NCBI GenBank assembly: GCA_022822125.1
Contig: JAJECF010000007.1
Location: 1-60,930 of the forward strand
DNA length: 60,930 bases
Reading direction: 5' to 3'
Source of the DNA: Alphaproteobacteria bacterium
Lineage (GTDB): Bacteria > Pseudomonadota > Alphaproteobacteria > Bin95
Positions 34,982 through 44,146 of the stretch are shown here, piece after piece. The notes under the pieces are model-generated. The model had not been told where the DNA came from. It did no database searches and saw nothing but the letters and a program-made list of their open reading frames with translations. Both the position numbers and the translations under genes were made by a program. Position 1 is the first letter of the stretch; the number at the start of each line of letters is the position of its first letter.

Positions 34982-36022
34982 TCAGTCCACCGCGACGCTG
35001 TATTTCTTGCCGAGTGCTCGGAACTTCTCCCAAGTCGCGTCCTCGATGTCGATGCCGTCCGCCCGCCTGGCTTCGGCGTTGCGCCGCTCGATTTCGCCGG
35101 GGGTCAGCACTTCCTCGAAGCCGGCGGCGGCGCGCGTGTCCTTCAGGTAGTCCGCGAACTCGTCCACCTCGCGCCCGAACTCGTCCGGGTCGCGGAAGGC
35201 GGCGGCCTTGAAGAGCGCGAGGAAACAGCCGTCATTATGCCGCCCCGTCGGCTCGATGCCGAAACCGAGCCCGGTCAGCAGGCCGGAGAGAATCTCCACC
35301 ATCGCAGAGAGGCCGTAGCCCTTGTGGCCCTCGCTGCCGCCGAGCGGCAGCAGCACCGCGCCATTGCCGAAATCGTTCGGGTCCGTCGAGGCCTGGCCGT
35401 CCGCGCGCACGATCCACCCTTCCGGGATCGCCTTGCCGCGCGCCTGGGCGAGCTTGATCTTGCCGGCGGCGACCGATGAGGTGGCCATGTCCACCAGCAG
35501 CGGCTCGCCGCGCGCCGACGGCACGGCCATGGCGATCGGGTTGGTGCCGAGCCGGGGTTCGGCGCCGCCGAAGGGCGCCACCATCTTGGGCGCGCGACCG
35601 GAATCGGCGGTCATCATGGCGATGAAGCCGGCCTTCGCCGCCATGGCCGGATAGGCCCCGAGCCGCCCGACATGGCTCTGGCGGAAGATCGTGCAGGCGG
35701 CGACATTCTGCGCCTCGGCCTTTTCCATCGTCAGCTTCAGCGCGCGCTCGGCGACCGCGTAGCCGAAGCCCCAATGGCCGTCCACCACCGTCGTTGTCGG
35801 GCTTTCCCGGACGATCTCGAAGGGCGCGCCCGGCACGATGTGGCCCTTCTCGACCCGCTCGATATAGATGGGGATCTGGATGGCGCCGTGGCTGTCATGC
35901 CCACAGAGATTGGCGTCCACCACATGGCGGGCGACGATTTCCGCCTCGTCATCGGGCGTGCCGCAGGCGGCCAGCAGGCGGCGAATGGTGTCTTCCAGCT
36001 TCCCGGCGGCGATGTTCGGCAT
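34982..36022 (-). CDS. Ldh family oxidoreductase (malate/L-lactate/ureidoglycolate dehydrogenase type)
   Basis: The 346-residue protein has the family's catalytic segment NLCGHDSHGAIQIPIYIERV, the central RQSHVGRLGAYPAMAAKAG, the PFGGAEPRLGTNPIAMAVPS nucleotide-binding region and a late GGSEGHKGYGLSAMVEILSG. These NAD(P)-dependent enzymes of the non-Rossmann (Ldh/MDH2) fold act on 2-hydroxyacids such as malate, sulfolactate or ureidoglycolate. GGGAGG stands 10 bases before the ATG at 36022. A very long frame extending upstream to 37.6 kb is only the antisense of the M32 gene. It is divergent from the M32 gene with a 99-base gap. Confidence 0.93.
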   Translation of the reverse strand: MPNIAAGKLEDTIRRLLAACGTPDDEAEIVARHVVDANLCGHDSHGAIQIPIYIERVEKGHIVPGAPFEIVRESPTTTVVDGHWGFGYAVAERALKLTMEKAEAQNVAACTIFRQSHVGRLGAYPAMAAKAGFIAMMTADSGRAPKMVAPFGGAEPRLGTNPIAMAVPSARGEPLLVDMATSSVAAGKIKLAQARGKAIPEGWIVRADGQASTDPNDFGNGAVLLPLGGSEGHKGYGLSAMVEILSGLLTGLGFGIEPTGRHNDGCFLALFKAAAFRDPDEFGREVDEFADYLKDTRAAAGFEEVLTPGEIERRNAEARRADGIDIEDATWEKFRALGKKYSVAVD

Positions 36023-36121
36023 GGCTGCGATTCCTCCCTCTCGTCTCGCGACTTTGGAGCATGGACCGGCTACGGTGCCGGGGTCCAGTCCGGAAAAGGC
36101 GTGCGCCGGGGGGAACATTGG

Positions 36122-37585
36122 ATGGGTAACGGGAGCTATGGGGCGCTGGAGCGGCGATTTCAGCGCATTGCCGACCTCAATGCGGCGGCGCGGACGGTGC
36201 GGTGGTTCTCGCTGACTTACGGGCCGCCCGGCGGCGAGGCGGCGCGGGGGCACCAATTGGCGACTCTGGGCGGCCTGGCGCACGAATTGCTGACCGCGCC
36301 GGAATGCGCCGAGGCGCTGGCGGCCGCGCGGGCGGACGAGCCCTGGCAGGCGGCCAATCTGCGCGAAATGCGCCGCCAGCACGACAGCGCCGCGGCCCTG
36401 CCGGCGGCGCTTGTGGAAGCCAAGGCGCGGGCCGTTTCCAGAGCGCAGGGCGTGTGGCATGCGGCGCGGCCCGAGGGCGATTTCACGGCCTTCCTGCCGG
36501 CGCTGCGCGAGGTCGTCGCGCTTGTCCGCGAGGAAGCGCAGGTCGCAGGCGAGGCGAGGGACCTCGCGCCCTATGACGCGCTGCTGGACGGCTATGACCC
36601 GGGCCGGCGCAATGAGGGCGTCGCGGCCATGTTCGCGGAGCTGGAGGCAGTGCTGCCCGGCGTCATAGACCGCGTGCGCGGCGGGCCGAAGCCGCCGGGG
36701 CCGGCCGGGCCGCGCGACGGGCTGGAGCGGATCGCCCGGCGGCTGATGGCCATGCTGGGGCTGGAGGAGCGGCATGTGAGGCTCGACGAATCCGCGCATC
36801 CCTTCTCGACCGGCGAACCGGAGGATGTGCGCATCACCACGCGCTATTCGGGGCCGCCCGGCGAGGCGCTGATGGCGGTGCTGCACGAAAGCGGCCACGC
36901 GCTTTATACGCGCGGGCTGCCGGAGGGCTGGCGCCGCCAGCCGGTCGGCCGCAACCGGGGCATGACCGCGCATGAAAGCCAGTCGCTTTCCATAGAGATG
37001 CAGGCCTGCCGCTCGCGCGCCTTCGCGGTCCGCTATGCGCGGCTGCTCAACGAGATATTGGGGCCGGACGCCGGCTGGGAGGCGGACAGGCTTTACGGCG
37101 TGCTGACGCATGTCGAGCCGGGGCTCATCCGCGTCGAGGCGGACGAGGTGAGCTATCCGCTGCATATCGTCGTCCGCCACCGCTGCGAAACCGCGCTGGT
37201 TTCGGGCGCGCTCGACCCGGCAGACCTTCCCGACGCCTTCGACGAGGCCGTCGAAGCCCTGCTCGGCATCCGGCCGCCGGGCCCGCGCGAGGGTTGCATG
37301 CAGGACATCCACTGGGCGGGCGGATCGTTCGGCTATTTCCCCACATACACGCTCGGCGCGCTCATGGCGGCGCAGCTTGCGGAAGCCATGCGCGCGGCCG
37401 TCCCCGACCTCGACCGGGAGATCGGGCAGGGCGATTTCCGCCCGCTCACCGGTTGGCTCAGGGAAAACATCCACAGCCGGGGCTGCTTCGACGCCTCCTC
37501 GGACGATCTCGTCGAGCAGGCGACCGGAAGGCCGCTCGATACCGGCGCCTTCCTCCGCCATATCGGGGCCCGCTATCCGCATTGA
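36122..37585 (+). CDS. M32 family metallocarboxypeptidase (Taq type)
   Basis: The 487-residue protein has the H-E-x-x-H zinc motif HESGHALYTRG at residues 255-259 and the third ligand in RGMTAHESQSLSIEMQ. It has the signature GWEADRLYGVLTHVEPGLIRVEADEV-like region (VSYPLHIVVRHRCETAL) and the C-terminal GCMQDIHWAGGSFGYFPTYT. M32 enzymes release C-terminal residues other than proline with broad specificity. It is cytoplasmic with no signal peptide. The ATG at 36122 gives standard length. Its stop region carries the presumed leader of the ABC importer operon beginning 110 bases later. Confidence 0.92.
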   Translation: MGNGSYGALERRFQRIADLNAAARTVRWFSLTYGPPGGEAARGHQLATLGGLAHELLTAPECAEALAAARADEPWQAANLREMRRQHDSAAALPAALVEAKARAVSRAQGVWHAARPEGDFTAFLPALREVVALVREEAQVAGEARDLAPYDALLDGYDPGRRNEGVAAMFAELEAVLPGVIDRVRGGPKPPGPAGPRDGLERIARRLMAMLGLEERHVRLDESAHPFSTGEPEDVRITTRYSGPPGEALMAVLHESGHALYTRGLPEGWRRQPVGRNRGMTAHESQSLSIEMQACRSRAFAVRYARLLNEILGPDAGWEADRLYGVLTHVEPGLIRVEADEVSYPLHIVVRHRCETALVSGALDPADLPDAFDEAVEALLGIRPPGPREGCMQDIHWAGGSFGYFPTYTLGALMAAQLAEAMRAAVPDLDREIGQGDFRPLTGWLRENIHSRGCFDASSDDLVEQATGRPLDTGAFLRHIGARYPH

Positions 37586-37611
37586 CACAGCCGCAAGCGC
37601 GTCATGGGCCG

Positions 37612-37640
37612 GTTTCCGTCCGGGGCGGAAACGCTATAAA
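37612..37640 (+). promoter_or_regulatory. Candidate promoter/operator of the ABC importer operon
   Basis: A 7-bp palindrome GTTTCCG / CGGAAAC (37612-37618 with 37626-37632) lies directly before a TATAAA at 37635, a good minus-10 match in this GC-rich sequence. The TTTCCG could serve as a weak minus-35 at 16 bases. The first gene starts 55 bases downstream. The palindrome is a plausible regulator site, unproven. Confidence 0.4.
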
Positions 37641-37695
37641 GTGCCGGGCTTGTTGCGATCCGGCGGTGCGCCGCCGAACCGGGAGGGTCCATGCC

Positions 37696-38880
37696 ATGAA
37701 GAAAACCGTGCTTGCGCTTGCGGCCGCCGCCGCGCTGCTGGCGTCGCCATCCGTCGGCGCCGACAAGGTCAGGATCGGCTTCGTCACCACGCTCACCACG
37801 CCTGCGGGCGTCATCGGGCGCGACATGCAGGACGCCGTCAATCTCGCCATGCAGGATATCGGCGGCAGGATGGGCGGCCTGGAGGTCGAGCTCATCATCG
37901 AGGATGACGGCTTCAAGCCGGAGATCGGCAAGCAGAAGACCGACAAGCTGGTGAAGCAGGACGATGTGCATTTCGTCGCCGGCTTCATCTGGTCGCATGT
38001 GCTGCTCGCCTCGCGCAAATCGGCGCTGGACGGCGGCAAGTTCCTCATCAGCTCCAATGCCGGCCCCTCGCAGATCGCCGGCAAGCTCTGCCATGAGAAC
38101 TTCTTCTCCACCTCCTGGCAGAACGACCAGACGCCGATGGCGATGGGCGAGGTGCTGAACCAGCGCGGCGTCAAGTCGCTCTATGTGATGGCGCCCAATT
38201 ACGCCGCCGGCAAGAACATGGTCGCGGGCGTCGAGCGCACCTTCCAGGGCGAGATCCTCGGCAAGGATATGACCAAGTGGGGCAAGGACGCCCAACTCGA
38301 CTTCTCCGCCGAATTGGCGAAGGCGAAGGCCTCCGGCGCGGATGCGATTTTCGTGTTCTATCCGGGCAAGGCGGGCGGCGCCTTCATCAAGCAGTATCAG
38401 CAGGCCGGCCTGCAGGACGAGATCGCGCTCTACACGGTGTTCACTGTCGATTCGATCGCGCTGCCGAACCTCCAGAAGGCCGGCATGTCGGGCGTGCTCG
38501 GTTCGCTGAACACGCAGTTCTGGGGCCCCGACCTCGACACGCCGCAGAACAAGGCGTTCGTCGCGGGCTTCAAGAAGGCCTATGGGCGCTACCCGTCCTT
38601 CTACGCCGCGCAGTCCTACGACACGATCTTCCTCATCAAGAGCGCGGTCGAGGCCGTCGGCGGGAATCTGGACGACATGGACGGCATGCGCGCGGCCATG
38701 ATGAAGGCCGACTTCCCCTCCGTGCGCGGGCCGTTCCGCTACGGCAACAACCACTTCCCGATCCAGAATTTCTACCTCCGCAAGGTGGTCGAGGATGCGG
38801 ACGGCGTGTGGACGACGACGGTGGTCGATACCGTGCTGAAGGACCACCAGGACGTTTACGCCGCCGAGTGCAAGATGTAA
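37696..38880 (+). CDS. ABC transporter substrate-binding protein (branched-chain amino acid type)
   Basis: The 394-residue periplasmic binding protein has a signal peptide (MKKTVLALAAAAALLASPSV, cleaved before ADK). Its mature sequence, starting VRIGFVTTLTTPAGVIGRDM, fits a Leu/Ile/Val-type or aromatic-acid-type receptor, with two lobes and the hinge near ISSNAGPSQIAGK and VMAPNYAAGKN. Substrate residues are not diagnostic; such receptors bind amino acids, amides, urea or aromatic acids. GGGAGG precedes the ATG by 9 bases. It is the first gene of the five-gene importer operon running to 42194. Confidence 0.93.
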   Translation: MKKTVLALAAAAALLASPSVGADKVRIGFVTTLTTPAGVIGRDMQDAVNLAMQDIGGRMGGLEVELIIEDDGFKPEIGKQKTDKLVKQDDVHFVAGFIWSHVLLASRKSALDGGKFLISSNAGPSQIAGKLCHENFFSTSWQNDQTPMAMGEVLNQRGVKSLYVMAPNYAAGKNMVAGVERTFQGEILGKDMTKWGKDAQLDFSAELAKAKASGADAIFVFYPGKAGGAFIKQYQQAGLQDEIALYTVFTVDSIALPNLQKAGMSGVLGSLNTQFWGPDLDTPQNKAFVAGFKKAYGRYPSFYAAQSYDTIFLIKSAVEAVGGNLDDMDGMRAAMMKADFPSVRGPFRYGNNHFPIQNFYLRKVVEDADGVWTTTVVDTVLKDHQDVYAAECKM

Positions 38881-38899
38881 CGAGGGAGGCGGCCCGCCC

Positions 38900-39823
38900 A
38901 TGGATGCGGGTCTCGTCGCTGCGCAATTGCTGAACGGGCTTCAGCTCGGAGTGCTGCTGTTCCTGCTGGCCTCCGGGCTGACGCTCATTTTCGGCATCAT
39001 GGACTTCGTCAATCTGGCGCATGGCTCGCTCTACATGGTGGGCGCCTATTTCTGCGCCACGCTGACGGAGGCGACGGACTCCTTCCTGCTGGCGGTAGCG
39101 CTGGCGCTGCCGGCCACGGCGCTGGTCGGGGCTGCGGTCGAGCTTCTCGTGGTGCGCCGCCTCTATCGCCGCGACCATCTCGACCATGTGCTGGCGACCT
39201 TCGGGCTCATCCTCTGCTTCGATGCGCTGGTACAGATTCTCTGGGGGCCGGAGGGCATGGCGATCCGCCTGCCGGCCTGGGCGGACGGGCAGCAGCACCT
39301 GCCGGGCGGGCTGGTGTTCCCGACCTACCGGCTGCTGATAATCGGCGTCGGGCTCGCCGTGGCCGCGGGGCTCTATGTGCTGGTGGCGAAGACCAGGCTC
39401 GGCATGCGCATCCGCGCCGGCGCCTCCAACCCGGCCATGGCCGGGGCGCTCGGCATCGACATCGGCCTGCTGTTCACGCTGGTGTTCGCGCTCGGCGCCG
39501 TCATGGCGGGGCTTGCCGGCATGATGATCGCGCCCATTACCGAGGCCTCCATCGGCATGGGCAACGAGATCATCATCACCGCCTTCGTCGTCGTCATCGT
39601 GGGCGGCATCGGGTCGATCCGGGGCGCCTTCGTCGCCGCGCTGCTGATCGGGCTGATCGACACGATGGGCCGGTCCTTCCTCGATATGGGCCTCAAGCTG
39701 GTGATGAGCGTGCAGGCGGCCGAGACCTCCGCGCCGGCGCTGTCGGCCATGCTGATCTACATTCTGATGGCGGCCGTGCTGGCGTTCCGTCCGCAGGGCC
39801 TCTTCCCGCCGAAGACGCGATGA
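38900..39823 (+). CDS. Branched-chain amino-acid-type ABC transporter permease (LivH-like)
   Basis: The 307-residue membrane protein has about eight helices and the LivH-type features: the N-terminal LLNGLQLGVLLFLLASGLTL, IMDFVNLAHGSLYMVGAYF, and a loop TRLGMRIRAGASNPAMAGAL that contacts the ATPase. It forms one half of the inner-membrane channel. The second permease starts by a four-base overlap (ATGA) at its stop, showing coupled synthesis. Confidence 0.93.
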   Translation: MDAGLVAAQLLNGLQLGVLLFLLASGLTLIFGIMDFVNLAHGSLYMVGAYFCATLTEATDSFLLAVALALPATALVGAAVELLVVRRLYRRDHLDHVLATFGLILCFDALVQILWGPEGMAIRLPAWADGQQHLPGGLVFPTYRLLIIGVGLAVAAGLYVLVAKTRLGMRIRAGASNPAMAGALGIDIGLLFTLVFALGAVMAGLAGMMIAPITEASIGMGNEIIITAFVVVIVGGIGSIRGAFVAALLIGLIDTMGRSFLDMGLKLVMSVQAAETSAPALSAMLIYILMAAVLAFRPQGLFPPKTR

Positions 39824-40743
39824 GCCGGTGGGCGGGTTGGCTGCTGCTGGCGGCGCTCGCCGCCGGCCCGCCATTGGCGCTCGCCGCCGGCCAGCCCTTC
39901 TATGTCGATATCATGACGCGCCTCGTCTGCCTCGCCGCGGCCGCCACCTCGCTCAACCTCATACTGGGCCATGGCGGCATGATCAGCTTCGGCCACGCGG
40001 CCTATATCGGCATCGGCGCCTATGCGGTCGGCATCCCGGCCTATTACGGCATTTACAACGGCTGGCTGCATATCGTGCTGGCGGTCGCATGCGCCGCCCT
40101 GTTCGCGTTCGCCACGGGCGCCATCGCGCTGCGCACGCGCGGCGTCTATTTCATCATGATAACGATGGCGTTCGCGCAGATGGTGTTCTTCGCCATTGTC
40201 AGCATCGAGGAATATGGCGGCGATGACGGCCTCGTGATCGACATCCGCTCGGAGTTCCCGCTGGTCGATCTGGAGGACGGCCTCACGCTCTACTATGTCT
40301 GTTTCGCGGTCCTGCTCGGCACGCTCTATGTGGTGCATCGCGTGGCGCGGTCGCGCTTCGGCATGGTTATCGAAGGCGCGAAGGGGAACGAACGCCGGAT
40401 GGCCGCGCTCGGCTTCGCCTTCTACCGCCACCGCCTCGCCGCCTACACGTTCGCCGGCGCGCTATGCGGCCTCAGCGGCGCCATGCTCGGCAATTTCACC
40501 AATTTCATCAGCCCCGAAATGATGGACTGGACGCGCTCCGGCGAGCTGATCTTCATGGTGGTGCTGGGCGGGACGGGCGCGCTGTTCGGCCCGTTGATGG
40601 GCGCGGCCGCCTTCCTGCTGCTGGAGGAGCTGCTGTCCGGCTGGACGATCTACTGGCAGCTTCCCTTCGGCCTCCTGCTGATCCTGGTCGTGCTGTTCGC
40701 GCGCGGCGGGCTCGCCGGGCTTCTGGAGGGGCGCCGTGGCTGA
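39820..40743 (+). CDS. Branched-chain amino-acid-type ABC transporter permease (LivM-like)
   Basis: The 307-residue membrane protein is the second channel half, with the LivM features LNLILGHGGMISFGHAAYIG in helix 2-3 and the coupling loop SRFGMVIEGAKGNERRMAAL. The cytoplasmic EAA-like segment near KGNERRMAALGF would bind the ATPases. It overlaps the first permease gene by four bases, and its last bases overlap the start of the next gene (GTG at 40736). Confidence 0.93.
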   Translation: MSRWAGWLLLAALAAGPPLALAAGQPFYVDIMTRLVCLAAAATSLNLILGHGGMISFGHAAYIGIGAYAVGIPAYYGIYNGWLHIVLAVACAALFAFATGAIALRTRGVYFIMITMAFAQMVFFAIVSIEEYGGDDGLVIDIRSEFPLVDLEDGLTLYYVCFAVLLGTLYVVHRVARSRFGMVIEGAKGNERRMAALGFAFYRHRLAAYTFAGALCGLSGAMLGNFTNFISPEMMDWTRSGELIFMVVLGGTGALFGPLMGAAAFLLLEELLSGWTIYWQLPFGLLLILVVLFARGGLAGLLEGRRG

Positions 40744-41491
40744 GGACGCGCTGCTCCGGGTCGAGGACCTGCGGAAGAGTTTCGGCGGAGTCGCTGCCGT
40801 CGATGGCGTGTCGATGGCGGTCGAGCGCGGCGAGGTCCATGCCGTGATCGGGCCGAACGGGGCCGGCAAGACGACGCTGATCTCCCTGCTTGCCGGGGAG
40901 CTCAGGCCGGATAGCGGCCGCATCCTCCTCGGTGGGCGGGACATCGCCCGCCGCCCGGCGCATGCGCGGGCAAGGCTCGGCCTGGCGCGCTCCTTCCAGA
41001 TCACCAGCGTCGTGCCCGGGATGCGGGTGCTCGACAATGTGCTGCTGGCGGTGCTGGCGCGGGACGGGCGGAGTTTCCGCTTCTGGGGTCCGGCGAGGAG
41101 CGACCCCGCCCTCGTCCGGCCGGCCGAGGCGGCGCTCGAACGGGTAGGCCTTGCGCACGCGGCCGGGGAGCGCGCGGGCGCTGTCAGCCATGGCGAGCAC
41201 CGCCAGCTCGAAATCGCCATGACGCTGGCCGCGGAGCCGGACCTGCTGCTGCTGGACGAGCCGATGGCCGGCATGAGCGCGGAGGAGAGCCGGCGCATGA
41301 CCGGCATACTGGAAGGCCTGAAAGGCGAGAAGACCATGCTGCTGGTCGAGCATGACATGGATGTCGTGTTCGCGCTCGCCGACCGGATCAGCGTGCTTGT
41401 CGGCGGGCGCATCGCCGCGTCGGGTCCGCCGGAGGCGGTGCGGGCGGACGAGGCCGTGCGCCGCGCCTATCTCGGCGACGAGGCGGCCTGA
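40736..41491 (+). CDS. ABC transporter ATP-binding protein (LivG-like)
   Basis: The 251-residue ATPase has the Walker A GPNGAGKTTLISLL, a signature motif in the form AVSHGEHRQLEIAM (glycine replaced by histidine after S, seen also in the LivG group), Walker B LLLLDEPMAGMS and the H-loop LLVEHDMDVVFALAD. The start is a GTG that overlaps the previous gene by eight bases. It forms a heterodimer with the second ATPase encoded next. Confidence 0.93.
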   Translation: MAEDALLRVEDLRKSFGGVAAVDGVSMAVERGEVHAVIGPNGAGKTTLISLLAGELRPDSGRILLGGRDIARRPAHARARLGLARSFQITSVVPGMRVLDNVLLAVLARDGRSFRFWGPARSDPALVRPAEAALERVGLAHAAGERAGAVSHGEHRQLEIAMTLAAEPDLLLLDEPMAGMSAEESRRMTGILEGLKGEKTMLLVEHDMDVVFALADRISVLVGGRIAASGPPEAVRADEAVRRAYLGDEAA

Positions 41492-41492
41492 C

Positions 41493-42194
41493 ATGCTGCG
41501 GATCGAGAGCCTGGAGACGTTTTACGGGCGCAGCCAGGCGCTGTTCGGCGTGTCGCTGGAGGTGGGCGAAGGCGAGGCGGTGGGTTTCATGGGCCGCAAC
41601 GGCATGGGCAAGACGACCACGGTGAATTCGCTGTTCGGCATTGTGCGCGCCGCGGCCGGCGCCATCCTGTTCGAGGGGCGGGAACTGCGCGCCCTGCCGT
41701 CCCACCGCATCGCGCGCCTCGGCCTCGGCCTTGTGCCGGAGGGCCGGCAGGTGTTTCCCAACCTCACGGTCGAGGAGAATCTGGCGGCGGCGGCTGCGAA
41801 TCGCGGCGGCCGGGGCAATCCGTGGACAGCCGCGCGCATCTTCGCGATGTTCCCGGAGCTGGATGCGCGCCGGCGCCATATGGGCAATCTGCTGTCGGGC
41901 GGGGAGCAGCAGATGCTCGCGATCGGCCGCGCGCTAACCACCAACCCGAAGCTGCTGGTGCTGGACGAGGCGACGGAAGGGCTTGCGCCGCTTGTGCGCC
42001 GGCGCATCTGGGAGTGCCTGGCCGCGCTCAGGGAGGAGGGCCATGCAATCCTGGCCATTGACCGGAACGCGGCCGACCTCGCGCGCCTCGCCGACCGCCA
42101 CTATATCGTCGAGAAGGGCCGCATCGTGTGGACCGGGAACAGCGAGGAACTGACCGGGGGCGGCGCCGACCTCGAACGCTGGCTCGGCGTGTAG
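41493..42194 (+). CDS. ABC transporter ATP-binding protein (LivF-like)
   Basis: The 233-residue ATPase has Walker A GRNGMGKTTTVNSL, the LivF-type LVPEGRQVFPNLTVEENL, the signature motif LLSGGEQQMLAIGRAL and Walker B LLVLDEATEGLAP. The H-loop reads AILAIDRNAADLA, with arginine in place of the usual histidine after D, a departure from the H-loop consensus that may weaken catalysis at this site. The ATG at 41493 lies one base after the stop of the previous gene. It is the last gene of the importer set; an esterase gene follows 80 bases later. Confidence 0.92.
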   Translation: MLRIESLETFYGRSQALFGVSLEVGEGEAVGFMGRNGMGKTTTVNSLFGIVRAAAGAILFEGRELRALPSHRIARLGLGLVPEGRQVFPNLTVEENLAAAAANRGGRGNPWTAARIFAMFPELDARRRHMGNLLSGGEQQMLAIGRALTTNPKLLVLDEATEGLAPLVRRRIWECLAALREEGHAILAIDRNAADLARLADRHYIVEKGRIVWTGNSEELTGGGADLERWLGV

Positions 42195-42274
42195 CCGCCC
42201 GGCGGCCTTGCGGAAGGCGGGGCCGGCCTGTAATGCCCGGCGTCGATTACCGCATTTGAGGGGGAGGAGAGGCC

Positions 42275-43237
42275 ATGACCGGCGTCGAGACCATCGATCC
42301 TGCAATCGTTGAAGCAGGCAAGCGCGCGGCCGCAGCGTCGCCGCCGCTCGACCTCAAGGCGCTGGTCGATGCGCCGGCGGCGGACATCCGCGCCGCCTAT
42401 GACGCCTCCTCCGTTTACTGGAATGCCGACCCCCCGCCCGTGGCGTCCGTCGTCAATCTCGCCCTCGCCGGGCCGCATGGCGAACTCCGGGTGCGGGTCT
42501 ATCGGCCGCGCGAGGATGCCGCGCTGCCGGGGCTGCTCTACCTGCATGGCGGTGGCTTCATGCTGGGCAGCGTCGAGTCCCACGACACGCTTTGCCGCCT
42601 TCTGGCGAGGGAAGCCGATGCGGCGGTGGTCTCCGTCGATTACCGCCTCGCCCCGGAGCACCGGTTTCCGGTTCCGGTCGAGGAATGCATCTTCGCCTGC
42701 GACTGGCTGGCGGAGCATGGCGCAGAGGTCGGGGTGGACGCCGCGTGCCTCGCGGTCGGGGGCGATTCGGCCGGGGCCAATCTGGCGCTCGCCGTTCTGG
42801 ACCGGCGGCGCGAGACGCTGAAGACCGCGCTGCTGTTCTACGGCTGCTACGGCCATATGCCGGAATACGGCTATGAACTCGGCTCCGCCGCCGCCGCTTA
42901 CGGCGATGGCCGCTACGGTCTCGGCCTCGCCATCATGCGCCGCTTCTACGCCGACTATCTCGGCAGGGAAGAGGATGGACGCGATCCGCTGTTCTGCTCG
43001 CTCAACATGGATTTCCGCGGCCTGCCGCCGGTGTTGTTGACGGCGGCGGCGCTCGACCCGCTGCGTGACGACGCCGAGGCGCTGGGCCTGAAGCTGGCCG
43101 CCGCCCATGTGCCGCACCGCTATATCCTCTATCCCGGCGCGCCGCACGGCTTCCTGAAAATGGCCCCGGAAGTGGAGGTCGCCGCCCGCGCCGTCCGTGA
43201 CGCCGCTGACCATCTGCGCGAGCACTGGGGACGCTGA
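42275..43237 (+). CDS. Alpha/beta hydrolase (HSL-type esterase/lipase)
   Basis: The 320-residue protein has the hormone-sensitive-lipase pattern: oxyanion motif YLHGGGFMLGS, the nucleophile serine in GGDSAGANLALAV, the aspartate in DPLRDDAEAL and the histidine in GAPHGFLKMAPE. These enzymes cleave short acyl esters or amides in the cytoplasm. GGGGGAGGAG precedes the ATG. Its place right after the importer operon suggests it may act on the imported compound, as an inference only. It converges with the universal stress protein gene, 18 bases away. Confidence 0.9.
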   Translation: MTGVETIDPAIVEAGKRAAAASPPLDLKALVDAPAADIRAAYDASSVYWNADPPPVASVVNLALAGPHGELRVRVYRPREDAALPGLLYLHGGGFMLGSVESHDTLCRLLAREADAAVVSVDYRLAPEHRFPVPVEECIFACDWLAEHGAEVGVDAACLAVGGDSAGANLALAVLDRRRETLKTALLFYGCYGHMPEYGYELGSAAAAYGDGRYGLGLAIMRRFYADYLGREEDGRDPLFCSLNMDFRGLPPVLLTAAALDPLRDDAEALGLKLAAAHVPHRYILYPGAPHGFLKMAPEVEVAARAVRDAADHLREHWGR

Positions 43238-43255
43238 ACCGGCGCCCGTCTTCCG

Positions 43256-44092
43256 TCAGTGATGCACGAAGACCGGGGCCGGGCAATCGTGCAGCAGGCG
43301 GCGGGTGGCGGAGCCGACCAGGATATTGCGGACGAGATTGTGGTGTCCGAAGGCGCCCATGACGAGCATGCCGGCATTCATCGACTCGACCTGCGAAAGA
43401 ATGGCGTCGGCCGGGTTGCCGCGCGCCGCGATCCCGTGCGCTTCGGCCTCGAAGCCGTGCGAATGGAACAGGCCCGCGCCCTTGGCGGCGGTCTCCGCCG
43501 CCTCCGCGCGGTCTGCGGCAATGCTGACGACATGGGCCTCCCGCCCCTTCGCCAGCCCGAGCAGGATGAATATGTGCATGGCGCGGGAGGATTCCCGGCT
43601 GCCGTCGAAGGCCACGACCACCCGGTTGCCTGACAGCGGGGCGGGCGGCGCCATCAGCACCGGCCGCGGATTGTCGCGCAGCAGGCGCTGGACGACATCG
43701 GCGATGTCATGGTCCTCGACGCCGTGGAAGTTTGTTTCACGCCCGATCACGATGAGGTCGTGCCGGTCCGCCTCCGCCTCGATCAGCTCGTGCGGCACGC
43801 CTTCCGCCTCGACGACTCCATAGGCCGCGCCGGCGGCGGCGCAGGACGCCTCGAATTCCTTCATCCGCGCTTCGAGCCTCAGGCGCGCGGCCTCGACCAG
43901 CGTTTCGTCGCGGTGCTCCTTGTAGGCGCCCGCGCCCACCGGCCGGGCCATGGGCGCGGTGAAGAAAGGCGTATCGAGCACGCCGATCCCGACGAGCTGC
44001 GCGTCATGGCCGCCGGCGACGGCAAGCGCCAGCTTCTCCGCCTCCACACTGGACGGAGAGGCGTCCACCGCAACGACTATGCTCTTGAGCAT
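43256..44092 (-). CDS. Universal stress protein, tandem UspA domains
   Basis: The 278-residue protein has two UspA-like folds: the first starts MLKSIVVAVDASPSSVEAEK and the second RVVVAFDGSRESSRAMHI near residue 155. The second carries the G-x2-G-x9-G-(S/T) ATP-binding pattern in LVMGAFGHHNLVRNILVGSA; the first has a less complete VIGRETNFHG in place of it. Tandem Usp proteins help survival under stress by unknown means. It is followed downstream only by the esterase gene on the opposite strand. Confidence 0.9.
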   Translation of the reverse strand: MLKSIVVAVDASPSSVEAEKLALAVAGGHDAQLVGIGVLDTPFFTAPMARPVGAGAYKEHRDETLVEAARLRLEARMKEFEASCAAAGAAYGVVEAEGVPHELIEAEADRHDLIVIGRETNFHGVEDHDIADVVQRLLRDNPRPVLMAPPAPLSGNRVVVAFDGSRESSRAMHIFILLGLAKGREAHVVSIAADRAEAAETAAKGAGLFHSHGFEAEAHGIAARGNPADAILSQVESMNAGMLVMGAFGHHNLVRNILVGSATRRLLHDCPAPVFVHH

Positions 44093-44146
44093 GATGCACC
44101 CAACCCTTTTGGCCGGACCGGATTGTAGCCGTCGGACAGACCGACG

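Noticed and set aside
36023..37588. Minus-strand open frame continuing from the Ldh gene to 868 codons
   Set aside because: It is antisense to the M32 carboxypeptidase gene, arginine-rich and without family marks. The real start is at 36022 with a good ribosome site.
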